Shown: one piece after another, positions 1-6,296 of the stretch
Position numbering within the stretch: position 1 is the first letter of the stretch
Layout of the letters: the number at the start of each line of letters is the position of its first letter
NCBI GenBank assembly: GCA_013298675.1
Contig: JAAFIJ010000012.1
Coordinates: 1-19,146 of the forward strand
Direction of reading: 5' to 3'
From: Rhodobacterales bacterium
Lineage (GTDB): Bacteria > Pseudomonadota > Alphaproteobacteria > Rhodobacterales > Rhodobacteraceae
DNA length: 19,146 nucleotides
The notes under the pieces: generated by a model
The model's database searches: none
The model's input: the letters and a program-made list of their open reading frames with translations, nothing else
Told to the model about the DNA's origin: nothing
Position numbers and translations under genes: made by a program

Positions 1-3
1 GTC

Positions 4-504
4 ATGAATGCAACAGCCCAATTCCCCGACCTCGCCCGCGTCGATCTGATCGCCGATCGGTCAAAACTTGCATTTTACGACAGCCAGTCAGTGGTGCTTC
101 CCAAACAAATTACCCCATTTGAGGCATGGGTTCAGGTGATGGCGGACCCCCTGCCCCTGATAAAAACCGCCTTTGCGGTGCGCGATGCGGTATCGTCGCT
201 GTTTGGGGTCAAGCGGATCGGCGGGTTCAGCGGCAAAGTGATCACACGCCCCGTCAAAGGCGCACATCTGGATTTCTTTCTTGTCGAACGGATTGATGAT
301 GAGGTGATGTCACTGATTGCCCGCGACACACATCTGGATGTGATGACGTGCATCACGACAACCGATAAGGTTCTGTCCATCACATCATCTGTCGTTACGC
401 ATAATACCTTTGGCAAAGCCTATATGGTTCCCGTTGCGCCTGCACATCGATTGATTGTCCGAACGATTCTGAGCAGACTTTCATGCAGGCTGGCTCAGGT
501 ATGA
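4..504 (+). CDS. DUF2867 family protein
   Basis: A 166-residue protein that resembles the DUF2867 family, small proteins of unknown function; the assignment is from overall pattern. The middle part (GFSGKVI, then HLDFFLVERID, then a T-H-N-T-F-G-K-A-Y-M segment near the end) fits that family, and the last 20 residues form a short hydrophobic/basic helix-like end. There is no signal peptide and no clear catalytic motif. The ATG at position 4 is at the window edge, so its ribosome binding site and any upstream partner cannot be seen. The stop lies inside the convergent amidase gene: the two 3' ends overlap by 10 bp, leaving no room for a terminator between them. The length is about that of the family, so it looks intact. 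Confidence 0.75.
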   Translation: MNATAQFPDLARVDLIADRSKLAFYDSQSVVLPKQITPFEAWVQVMADPLPLIKTAFAVRDAVSSLFGVKRIGGFSGKVITRPVKGAHLDFFLVERIDDEVMSLIARDTHLDVMTCITTTDKVLSITSSVVTHNTFGKAYMVPVAPAHRLIVRTILSRLSCRLAQV

Positions 505-1145
505 AGCCTCTGCGCAACAGAATCTGCGCATGCGCGATCCTCGACGCTTTCTTGCCCTGCGGCCCAAGGCCGAAAGCGCAGGCGAAACGCCGCCAATCGT
601 GCGGTCTTACTACAATCGGGATAGCCAATTGCATCCAAGCTGGATGCCAAGTCCCGCGCCGGATCGCCCAAACCGTCGGGCCACACCGAAAGCCCCTGCA
701 ACGCAAGCCTGCGCCAGTCAAAGCGTGCGCCGGGGTCGCCTTTACGGTCTGGTGCCATATCGGAATGCGCGATCACCCGGTGATTAGGTATAGCCCAGCG
801 CTGCATGATTGCCGACAGAAGGGTCTCTAACGCGGCCATTTGGGGTTCGGGAAAGGGCTGGTTGCCGGTATTTGCCAGCTCAATGCCGATCGAATGCGAA
901 TTGATATCGGACAACCCGGCCCATTCACCTGCGCCTGCGTGCCATGCGCGCATCGCCTCGGGGACCAGTGCCTCGGCTTCACCCTTTTCGGATATTAACC
1001 AATGCGCGGAAACTTCTACCACCGGGTCACACAGACGCGCGCGCGCAGCGTCGCGGCTTTCCATTGCGGTGTAGTGGATGACGATCAAACTGGGCGTAAC
1101 CCCCCCTCGCCGTTCATTAAAGTTGGGCGAGGGGTAGTGTGTCAC
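495..1145 (-). CDS. N-acetylmuramoyl-L-alanine amidase (Amidase_2, AmpD/AmiD type)
   Basis: A zinc amidase that cleaves the bond between N-acetylmuramic acid and L-alanine in peptidoglycan fragments. I chose the GTG at 1145 because it overlaps the TGA of the upstream lipoprotein gene (GTGA), giving 216 residues that begin VTHYPSPNFNERR as in this family. The Amidase_2 fold covers roughly residues 3-145. The expected zinc ligands are visible as H24 (IVIHYTAM), H127 (IAHSD) and D137 (KGDPG), and the catalytic pair as E89 (GIELAN) and K135. A C-terminal helical part (about 160-205) resembles the peptidoglycan-binding module of AmiD-like proteins. There is no signal peptide or lipobox, which points to a cytosolic role in recycling anhydro-muropeptides rather than outer-membrane AmiD action. 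It is the last gene of the gatC-gatA-lipoprotein unit. Confidence 0.9.
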   Translation of the reverse strand: MTHYPSPNFNERRGGVTPSLIVIHYTAMESRDAARARLCDPVVEVSAHWLISEKGEAEALVPEAMRAWHAGAGEWAGLSDINSHSIGIELANTGNQPFPEPQMAALETLLSAIMQRWAIPNHRVIAHSDMAPDRKGDPGARFDWRRLALQGLSVWPDGLGDPARDLASSLDAIGYPDCSKTARLAAFRLRFRPWAAGQESVEDRACADSVAQRLHT

Positions 1146-1846
1146 TGCAAAGCGGCCCGGAACGGGGCCGGGTCCCAATAGCAGGCATAGCCATCGCCAT
1201 CGGGATCAAGGTTCTTGCGATCACGGTCCGGGCCACCTGCCGCCAAGAACGCCTCTTGCGCCAGATCTGGCGAAGCATATTTCGCACAAGCCTTGTCAGG
1301 ATTGCTGAGCAGGATCGACGAGCGTTTGTACATCTCTGTGCCAACCGGATGTGAGGTCAGCAGCGCGAACTCTACGATATTTGGCCCGGCATCGCCTTTG
1401 CGGGTCGGGACGGCCACGGGTTGATCAATCGTATAGGTCGCGCGGTTACGCTCTATCCTTGCCTTGTCAGATTCGATGGTTTCGCGCGCTGATACGGCAG
1501 CGAATTCCTGTTCGTCTGACACACCAGACGTTACGAAATCTGTTTCGCCACTTTCTGATTTGATTGACGTCGGCGCGTCCCCACGCGCCCGATTTGCATC
1601 TGTGGTGTTGATGGGTGCCACTGTCGCAGGCAATGGCGCCCCAATCCCTTGCGAGCGGTCAATTGCAGCGGCGGCTGCATTTGGATCAAATCCTAACGGG
1701 GGCTGGGCATAGGGCTGCTCTTGGTACGAATTATAATCGTTGAACCCAACGCCTGCACCGGAATCGGGCACCGGAGGGCTACAAGCAGTCACACCGAGAA
1801 CTGCAATAAACATAATGGTCGCGCGCGTCATTTTCATCTGGTCCAT
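1142..1846 (-). CDS. excalibur-domain-like lipoprotein
   Basis: A predicted lipoprotein of 234 residues if it starts at the ATG at 1846. The N-terminus is basic, then hydrophobic, then a lipobox VTAC with Cys22, so it should be lipidated and held at the envelope. After a low-complexity Pro/Ala/Asn/Gln linker, the C-terminal 40-50 residues contain paired cysteines around DPDGDGYAC, which resembles the excalibur calcium-binding motif (DxDxDG followed by Cys). The start is uncertain: an earlier ATG at 1873 overlaps the gatA stop, and later ones lie at 1837 and 1831; no strong Shine-Dalgarno decides it, although an AAGGG sits 14 nt before 1846. The stop overlaps the GTG start of the amidase, suggesting translational coupling. 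Its function is unknown; calcium-dependent wall binding is inference from the motif. Confidence 0.75.
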   Translation of the reverse strand: MDQMKMTRATIMFIAVLGVTACSPPVPDSGAGVGFNDYNSYQEQPYAQPPLGFDPNAAAAAIDRSQGIGAPLPATVAPINTTDANRARGDAPTSIKSESGETDFVTSGVSDEQEFAAVSARETIESDKARIERNRATYTIDQPVAVPTRKGDAGPNIVEFALLTSHPVGTEMYKRSSILLSNPDKACAKYASPDLAQEAFLAAGGPDRDRKNLDPDGDGYACYWDPAPFRAALQ

Positions 1847-1863
1847 GTGTCGTTCAGGCGCCC

Positions 1864-3342
1864 TTACCACCATTTAACTGGCTTGGCCACAAAACCTGCT
1901 GCGCGTTCCAATACATAAGCAGCATTCAGCAAATCGCCCTCTTCCCATGGTCTGCCGATCAATTGCAAACCCAACGGCAGACCTTTGCTGTCCAGACCAA
2001 CCGGCACAGAAATGCCCGGCAGACCCGCAAGGTTGACGGTCACGGTGAACACATCGTTCAGATACATTTGCACCGGATCGGCATTCGCCATTTCCCCCAG
2101 CCCAAAGGCGCTGGACGGCGTGGCAGGCGTCAGGATTGCGTCGATCCCATCGGCAAACGCCAGATCAAAGTCACGCTTGATCAGGGCGCGCACACGGCGG
2201 GCGCGGTTGTAATAGGCATCATAGAACCCAGCCGACAACACATAAGTACCGACCATGATCCGGCGCTGCACCTCGGGGCCAAAGCCCTCGGCCCGGGTCT
2301 TTTCATACATCTCGGTGATCCCATCGCCCGCGTCCAGCGTTGCGCGGTGACCAAAGCGCACGCCGTCATAGCGCGCCAGGTTGGATGAGGCTTCGGCAGG
2401 CGCGATCACGTAATAGGCGGGCAAGGCGTATTTGGTGTGTGGCAGACTGATATCAACGATCTCGGCCCCTGCATCACGCATCATGGCGATGCCGTCCGAC
2501 CAAAGCGTCTCTATTTCCGCGGGCATACCGTCCATCCGATACTCTTTCGGAATGCCGATCTTTTTGCCGCGAATGTCGCCGCTCAATGCCGCCTCAAAGT
2601 CCGGCACGGCCAGATCGGCCGAAGTGCTGTCTTTTGGGTCATGACCAGACATCGCCGTCAGGAAAATCGCCGCATCACGCACCGATTTGGTCATAGGGCC
2701 GGCTTGATCAAGGCTGGACGCAAAGGCAACCACGCCCCAACGCGAGACGCGTCCATATGTGGGCTTGATGCCCGTAATGCCAGTAAAGGCGGCAGGTTGG
2801 CGAATGGAACCGCCGGTATCTGTTCCGGTGGCACCCAGGCAAAGATCGCCCGCAACCGCCGCTGCCGACCCACCCGAAGAACCGCCGGGTGTCAGATCAC
2901 GTCCGTCAACCTTCCAAGGGTTGATCACATTGCCATAGCAAGACGTCTCGTTCGACGAGCCCATGGCGAATTCGTCCATGTTCAGCTTGCCCAACATCAC
3001 AGCGCCCGCATCAAACAGTTTGGACGTTACGGTCGATTCGTATTCCGGCTTAAACCCCGTCAAGATGCGCGATGCCGCCTGAGAAGGAACACCTTTGGTG
3101 CAAAACAGGTCTTTGATGCCCAAGGGGATTCCGCACATTGCGGGCGCATCGCCCGATTTGATCCTTAAATCCGCCGCGCGCGCCTGATCCAGCGCGATGT
3201 CCGGGGTCTTGTGCACAAAAGCGTTCAGACCATCGCCCGCGTCAATCGCCGTCAGGCAAGACATGGTCAGATCAACCGCCGAAATATCACCCTTGCGCAA
3301 CGCATCACGTGCGGCGGCAATGGTCCATGTGTTCGCGCTCAT
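1864..3342 (-). CDS. gatA: Glu-tRNA(Gln)/Asp-tRNA(Asn) amidotransferase subunit A
   Basis: GatA is the amidase subunit of GatCAB; it releases ammonia from glutamine, which GatB uses to convert misacylated Glu-tRNA(Gln) (and often Asp-tRNA(Asn)) to the correct aminoacyl-tRNA. The 492 residues match the family length. The amidase signature is clear: K77 in GIPLGIKD, the glycine/serine-rich TPGGSSGGSAAAV with S155, and S179 in TDTGGSIRQP, forming the Ser-cisSer-Lys triad. The ATG at 3342 overlaps the gatC TGA (ATGA), so the two subunits are translationally coupled. gatB is not in the window, so it must be encoded elsewhere, as is common in this group. The lipoprotein gene follows within 17 bp of the stop. 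Confidence 0.97.
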   Translation of the reverse strand: MSANTWTIAAARDALRKGDISAVDLTMSCLTAIDAGDGLNAFVHKTPDIALDQARAADLRIKSGDAPAMCGIPLGIKDLFCTKGVPSQAASRILTGFKPEYESTVTSKLFDAGAVMLGKLNMDEFAMGSSNETSCYGNVINPWKVDGRDLTPGGSSGGSAAAVAGDLCLGATGTDTGGSIRQPAAFTGITGIKPTYGRVSRWGVVAFASSLDQAGPMTKSVRDAAIFLTAMSGHDPKDSTSADLAVPDFEAALSGDIRGKKIGIPKEYRMDGMPAEIETLWSDGIAMMRDAGAEIVDISLPHTKYALPAYYVIAPAEASSNLARYDGVRFGHRATLDAGDGITEMYEKTRAEGFGPEVQRRIMVGTYVLSAGFYDAYYNRARRVRALIKRDFDLAFADGIDAILTPATPSSAFGLGEMANADPVQMYLNDVFTVTVNLAGLPGISVPVGLDSKGLPLGLQLIGRPWEEGDLLNAAYVLERAAGFVAKPVKWW

Positions 3343-3626
3343 TCTACCACCTTCGGCACTGCAAAGAACCCTTCCCGCGCGTCGGGTGCATTCTTTAGGA
3401 TTTGCGCTTGGATATTTCCGTCAGTGACCACATCCGCACGACGTTTCAACCGCATCGGCGTAACAGAGGTCATCGGCTCAATCCCGGTGACGTCCACCTC
3501 GTTCAACTGTTCCATAAACCCAAGAATGCCCGTCAGTTTTGAGGCGAGCGCCGGCAGATCGGCCTCTGGCACCGATATGCGCGCCAGTTTGGCCACTTTA
3601 CGCGCTGTAGCAATGTCGATCGACAT
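3339..3626 (-). CDS. gatC: Glu-tRNA(Gln)/Asp-tRNA(Asn) amidotransferase subunit C
   Basis: GatC is the small subunit that wraps around and stabilises the GatA-GatB pair. The 95 residues show the typical start MSIDIATARKVAKLARI, the central LNEVDVTGIEPMTSV and the C-terminal DAREGFFAVPKVVE that are hallmarks of the family. A Shine-Dalgarno GGAG (3634-3637 on the reverse strand) lies 7 nt before the ATG. It is the first gene of a four-gene minus-strand unit (gatC, gatA, lipoprotein, amidase). The 141 nt between it and the next upstream gene must hold the promoter, if there is one, but I see no convincing -35/-10 pair there. Confidence 0.97.
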   Translation of the reverse strand: MSIDIATARKVAKLARISVPEADLPALASKLTGILGFMEQLNEVDVTGIEPMTSVTPMRLKRRADVVTDGNIQAQILKNAPDAREGFFAVPKVVE

Positions 3627-3767
3627 GGGGTTACTCCGCTGAACTTCTGGTTCCGTTTATCCGCGCCCCCTTGGAGCTGCAAGATGGCCCAGTGCAATAA
3701 GGCTGCAGAAAGCCGCACCACGTTGCGCAAAACATCGCGACATGGTGCGGTAATTGCCAACCGTCAT

Positions 3768-3992
3768 TTAGCGCAGCTCCCAATATTTGGGGGCGCGATG
3801 TTCTCGGGGCAGGCCGATGTCGTCGCGCAAGTGACTGGGAAGATCATCCGGCCGCAACCGGGTGATCCGCTCTCGCCGCAACAGTCCGCGCAGAATTAAC
3901 GCGCCAAAGATACGAACAGCGCCGTATTCTTGGATCAGCCCTTCGATCGCCTTTTTCAAAGACGAGTCTTCGGAATTTAGAATTGCATTCAT
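3768..3992 (-). CDS. small DUF1127-like hypothetical protein
   Basis: A 74-residue basic protein. The first half (MNAILNSEDSSLKKAIEGLIQEYGAVRIFGALILRGLL, quoted in two parts in frame) is an amphipathic helix with a hydrophobic stretch; the second half contains LPSHLRDDIGLPR, which resembles the C-terminal motif of DUF1127 proteins (LxxHLLRDIGL). DUF1127 proteins in alphaproteobacteria are small, arginine-rich and in some cases act on RNA turnover or phosphate/stress responses; whether this one does is unknown. No good Shine-Dalgarno precedes the ATG at 3992, so expression may be weak or the start may be wrong. The same-strand neighbours are a candidate microprotein upstream and gatC 141 nt downstream. 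Confidence 0.6.
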   Translation of the reverse strand: MNAILNSEDSSLKKAIEGLIQEYGAVRIFGALILRGLLRRERITRLRPDDLPSHLRDDIGLPREHRAPKYWELR

Positions 3993-4019
3993 GAGTGCAC
4001 ATAACCAAGGCCAGCCATT

Positions 4020-4029
4020 CAGGCGCCTG
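4020..4029. repeat. 10-bp palindrome upstream of the 74-residue gene
   Basis: CAGGCGCCTG is perfectly self-complementary and lies 28 nt ahead of the minus-strand ATG at 3992, a position where an operator could act. No match to a named regulator is claimed, and a GC-rich 10-mer palindrome can arise by chance. Confidence 0.3.
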
Positions 4030-4119
4030 GTTCCAATTTATGATTTGAATTTGGCCGAAGCTTTAAGGGAAAAATCCCGTAAAACAAAAGCCGATGGCGC
4101 TAAGGGTGTTGAGAGGGGG

Positions 4120-4137
4120 TTTGGTCGCTAGACCAAA
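4120..4137 (-). terminator. hairpin just downstream of the candidate microprotein
   Basis: A perfect 7-bp inverted repeat, TTTGGTC / GACCAAA with a 4-nt loop, begins 5 nt after the stop of the 27-residue ORF when read on the minus strand. It could end or protect the 3' end of that short transcript. It lacks a run of T after the stem, so it is not a classical intrinsic terminator. Confidence 0.4.
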
Positions 4138-4142
4138 TCCGG

Positions 4143-4226
4143 CTAATGGCGGTCAGCGAAACGCTGACAATTGCCATAGGCGGCCACTCCAAAACCCATA
4201 CCTTGGGTGAGTACATTGATGATCAT
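4143..4226 (-). CDS. candidate 27-residue microprotein
   Basis: An ATG at 4226 opens a 27-residue frame ending in TAG at 4143. It starts MIINVLTQGMGFGVAAYG and ends with a polar tail NCQRFADRH containing one cysteine. The main support is a strong Shine-Dalgarno, GAGGGAG at 4234-4240 on the reverse strand, 7 nt before the ATG; a TATAAA (4250-4255) sits just upstream as a possible -10, but no matching -35 is visible. The codons for the polar tail form a perfect 7-bp hairpin (4152-4168), and another hairpin follows the stop. It could be a real membrane-interacting peptide, a leader peptide, or the translated part of a small RNA. I do not recognise a family. Confidence 0.45.
   Translation of the reverse strand: MIINVLTQGMGFGVAAYGNCQRFADRH
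4152..4168. repeat. 7-bp perfect hairpin inside the candidate microprotein ORF
   Basis: GTCAGCG, a 3-nt AAA loop and CGCTGAC form a perfect stem covering the last codons of the 27-residue frame. Together with the 4120-4137 hairpin it gives two adjacent stem-loops on one short transcript, a pattern also seen in small RNAs. No T-run follows on either strand. Confidence 0.5.
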
Positions 4227-4380
4227 TGAACGTCTCCCTCGGCTAGGGGTTTATAGATGCGCTTTGGTCGCACAGGATCAGAGTCAAACCAAAGAAATTA
4301 TTCCGACGCTTGTGCGCAACTTCGGACCTGTGCCCTGCAAGACACAGACCTGTCGCAAATTCATGTAATTGGTCGCGACG

Positions 4381-4830
4381 TTAACCCCGACGTGCCGCAA
4401 AGAATTCTTTCAGCAACGCTTCCGAGGCGCGCTCTGACAGCCCACCGTACACTTGAGGCACATGGTGGCATTGCGGATGGCTGAACACCATGGCGCCGTG
4501 TGCGACTCCGCCGGACTTTGGGTCTGAAGCGCCATAATACAATCGATCAATGCGGGCGGCCGCGATGGTGCCTGCACAAATCGCGCAAGGCTCCAGCGTG
4601 ACGTAGAGATCGTGGCCGATCAGCCGCTCGCTGCCCAGTGCAGCACAGGCGGCTCTGATCGCCAAAACCTCTGCATGTGCAGTGGGATCGCTTAGCTCGC
4701 GCGTCCGGTTGCCCGCCTTTGCAACGACCTCACCGTCCAGAACGACGACCGCGCCCACGGGCACTTCGCCGCGCAAACCGGCTTGTTGCGCCTCAATCAG
4801 CGCAATCTGCATAAAGGATCGGAAAGCCAT
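4381..4830 (-). CDS. tadA: tRNA-specific adenosine deaminase
   Basis: TadA converts adenosine 34 to inosine in the anticodon of tRNA-Arg(ACG), letting it read several CGN codons; it is usually essential. The start at 4830 gives 149 residues and has an AAGGGG Shine-Dalgarno 5 nt upstream; a longer frame to 4935 exists, but its extra residues are Gly/Arg/Pro-rich and unlike the family. The zinc-binding and catalytic motifs are clear: H52-A-E54 (TAHAEVLAIR) for one zinc ligand and the proton shuttle, and P-C82-x-x-C85 (LEPCAICAGTI) for the other ligands. It is transcribed away from the pseudouridine synthase gene, with 116 bp between starts, and no same-strand partner overlaps it. Confidence 0.95.
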   Translation of the reverse strand: MAFRSFMQIALIEAQQAGLRGEVPVGAVVVLDGEVVAKAGNRTRELSDPTAHAEVLAIRAACAALGSERLIGHDLYVTLEPCAICAGTIAAARIDRLYYGASDPKSGGVAHGAMVFSHPQCHHVPQVYGGLSERASEALLKEFFAARRG

Positions 4831-4871
4831 GCTTGCCCCTTGCTCTGTGGTCCCATAACCTAGGGGCTTGC

Positions 4872-4883
4872 GGGGCCGGCCCC
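4872..4883. repeat. 12-bp palindrome between tadA and the pseudouridine synthase gene
   Basis: GGGGCCGGCCCC is perfectly self-complementary and lies in the 116-bp gap between two divergent starts, 42 nt from the tadA ATG. It could be a shared operator or a structure limiting read-through. It is only G and C, so a chance origin in GC-rich DNA is possible. No clear promoter elements are visible in the gap. Confidence 0.35.
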
Positions 4884-4946
4884 CGTGGCCGCCGCTTTGC
4901 GCATTGCTTTGCACCTCGGTCAGATGTTTGCGCAAGGATGCCCCCC

Positions 4947-6125
4947 GTGACCGAAAAAGAAAAGCCCAAGCCTGTGGCCGTCAAGCCTGAAGCCGCCAAA
5001 CCTGTAGCCCCGATGAAAAACGCGGCGAAAACCAAGGTCGTGTCGCCAGATGGCGAGCGGATCGCCAAGGTTCTGTCGCGCGCAGGCATTTCTTCGCGCC
5101 GCGAGGCAGAGCGTTTGATCGAATTGGGTGAGGTCAAGGTCAACGGCAAGACCATCACATCGCCTGCGTTGAACGTCACCCTCAAGGACACGATCACCGT
5201 GCGCGGCGAATTGGTCGGCGCGCCCGAACCAGCACGGCTGTGGCTTTATTACAAACCCGAAGGTTTGGTCACGTCCGACTCGGACGAAAAGGGCCGCGAT
5301 ACGATCTATGACCATTTGCCCGAAGGCATGCCGCGGGTGATGTCGGTGGGACGCCTTGACTTGAATTCGGAAGGCTTGCTGCTGCTGACCAACGATGGCG
5401 AGTTGAAGCGCAAGCTGGAACTGCCCTCAACCGGATGGCTGCGCAAATACCGGGTCCGCGTCAAAGGCAACCCGACCGATCCCGAATTGGAACCCTTGCG
5501 CACAGGTATCACAGTGGACGGCGAGCGTTTTCAACCGATGCATGTGATGCTTGACCGCCACCAAGGGGCGAACGCGTGGCTGACCATCGGTCTGCGCGAA
5601 GGCAAAAACCGCGAAATTCGCCGCGCGATTGATGCAATTGGTCTGATCGTGAACCGACTGATCCGCATCAGCTATGGTCCGTTCCGCCTGCCCGAGGATA
5701 TGCACCCCGGCGAGGTTGATGAAATTCGTCAAAAGGTGATGCACGAACAGTTGGGCACCAACCCACATGAGGAAGAAAAGCCAAAGCGCGGGCTGCGCAA
5801 GCCCGATAGCCGGCTTTCCCCTGCGCCAACCACCCGCGGATCTGCCGAAGGGACGCGCCGCGTTGTCGTAAAACCGCGCTTGAAACCCGGCGAAGGGTTG
5901 CGTCAATTGTCGGATGCTTGGCAAAACGCGACCGATGGCAAATCCAAACCTGTGCGCCCAAAACCTGCGGAAAAAGCCAGCGATGCCGCCGGTGCAAAGC
6001 CTGCGCGCAAATCGTCCGGCAAGTCGTCAACACCAGATTGGGCGCGCCCTGCCCGGCCAAAGGTAGAAGGTAAATTAACCCGCGCCCCCCGCAAACCCGC
6101 GCCAAAGCGTCCGAGAGGGGAATAA
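4947..6125 (+). CDS. RluB/RsuA-type rRNA pseudouridine synthase with long basic tail
   Basis: An enzyme of the RsuA/RluB/RluE/RluF family, which isomerises a specific uridine in rRNA to pseudouridine; RluB acts on 23S rRNA near the peptidyl-transferase centre. The GTG at 4947 is preferred because AAGGA lies 8 nt upstream, giving 392 residues; ATG 4938 overlaps that Shine-Dalgarno. After a Lys/Pro/Ala-rich N-terminus, an S4 RNA-binding domain spans about 36-86 (RIAKVLSRAGISSRREAERL). The catalytic domain follows (about 97-265), with the active-site Asp at D138 in GRLDLNSEGLLLLTNDG and a conserved GKNREIRRAIDAIG near 218-232. The last 120 residues (about 272-392) are a Lys/Arg/Pro/Ala tail of low complexity, likely disordered and RNA-binding. 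RluB is the best guess, but the family member cannot be fixed from motifs alone. Confidence 0.9.
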   Translation: MTEKEKPKPVAVKPEAAKPVAPMKNAAKTKVVSPDGERIAKVLSRAGISSRREAERLIELGEVKVNGKTITSPALNVTLKDTITVRGELVGAPEPARLWLYYKPEGLVTSDSDEKGRDTIYDHLPEGMPRVMSVGRLDLNSEGLLLLTNDGELKRKLELPSTGWLRKYRVRVKGNPTDPELEPLRTGITVDGERFQPMHVMLDRHQGANAWLTIGLREGKNREIRRAIDAIGLIVNRLIRISYGPFRLPEDMHPGEVDEIRQKVMHEQLGTNPHEEEKPKRGLRKPDSRLSPAPTTRGSAEGTRRVVVKPRLKPGEGLRQLSDAWQNATDGKSKPVRPKPAEKASDAAGAKPARKSSGKSSTPDWARPARPKVEGKLTRAPRKPAPKRPRGE

Positions 6126-6127
6126 TC

Positions 6128-6154
6128 CCAGTGTTTCCCATCTTGCAACACTGG
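6128..6154. repeat. 8-bp inverted repeat after the pseudouridine synthase gene
   Basis: CCAGTGTT (6128-6135) and AACACTGG (6147-6154) form a perfect 8-bp inverted repeat with an 11-nt loop, starting 3 nt after the stop codon. The right arm overlaps the -35 of the promoter proposed for the next unit. It could be a terminator for the upstream gene, though no T-run follows, or an operator for the downstream one. A second small palindrome, CAAGCC-TT-GGCTTG (6155-6168), follows directly and lies between the proposed -35 and -10. Confidence 0.5.
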
Positions 6155-6180
6155 CAAGCCTTGGCTTGAACGCCTATACT
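6151..6180 (+). promoter_or_regulatory. candidate promoter for the XpaC-TelA-SPFH unit
   Basis: CTGGCA (4 of 6 to TTGACA) and TATACT (5 of 6 to TATAAT), separated by 18 nt, lie 33 nt before the ATG of the microprotein at 6213. This would give a leader of about 25 nt. Inverted repeats overlap the -35 and fill the spacer, so a regulator could bind here. The assignment rests on consensus matching only. Confidence 0.4.
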
Positions 6181-6212
6181 TGTTGCAGCGTTTCAATTCG
6201 AGTGAGGCACTT

Positions 6213-6296
6213 ATGCCGGACAATACTTTGCAGTCCCTTGCCTTCATGCTCTTGCTGGGGTTGATGCTTTACACAGCCTTGGGCGGGGCCTTGTGA
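6213..6296 (+). CDS. candidate 27-residue membrane microprotein, coupled to the XpaC-like gene
   Basis: An ATG at 6213 opens a 27-residue frame starting MPDNTLQSLAF and continuing as an uninterrupted Leu/Met-rich stretch (about residues 10-25) long enough to cross a membrane. GAGG (6204-6207) lies 5 nt before the ATG. The stop TGA overlaps the ATG of the next gene (TGATG), a typical sign of translational coupling, which strongly suggests that the ribosome really reads this frame. It has no cysteine and no charged residues in the hydrophobic part. It may be a small subunit of the membrane complex encoded downstream, or a leader that sets translation of the XpaC-like protein. I do not recognise a named family. 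Confidence 0.6.
   Translation: MPDNTLQSLAFMLLLGLMLYTALGGAL

Larger units (their letters stand above)
3993..4380. other. hairpin-rich stretch between tadA and the 74-residue gene
   Basis: This 388-nt stretch holds no long gene. It contains the candidate 27-residue ORF at 4143-4226 (-) and two perfect 7-bp hairpins (4120-4137 and 4152-4168). The octamer TTGGTCGC occurs three times (4121-4128, 4264-4271, 4369-4376), with the longer TTTGGTCGC at the first two. A 6-bp inverted pair CTTTGG/CCAAAG lies at 4262-4267 and 4289-4294, and a 10-bp palindrome CAGGCGCCTG at 4020-4029. Together these could be a structured small transcript or a regulatory region. A plus-strand frame of 46 residues from 3991 lacks a ribosome binding site and is not called. 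Confidence 0.45.

Noticed and set aside
3862..4131. Plus-strand frame containing a 46-residue peptide from ATG 3991
   Set aside because: It overlaps the start of the minus-strand 74-residue gene, lacks a Shine-Dalgarno and resembles no family.
4831..4935. Longer N-terminus for tadA reaching 4935
   Set aside because: The added residues are Gly/Arg/Pro-rich and unlike TadA, whereas the ATG at 4830 has AAGGGG 5 nt upstream.
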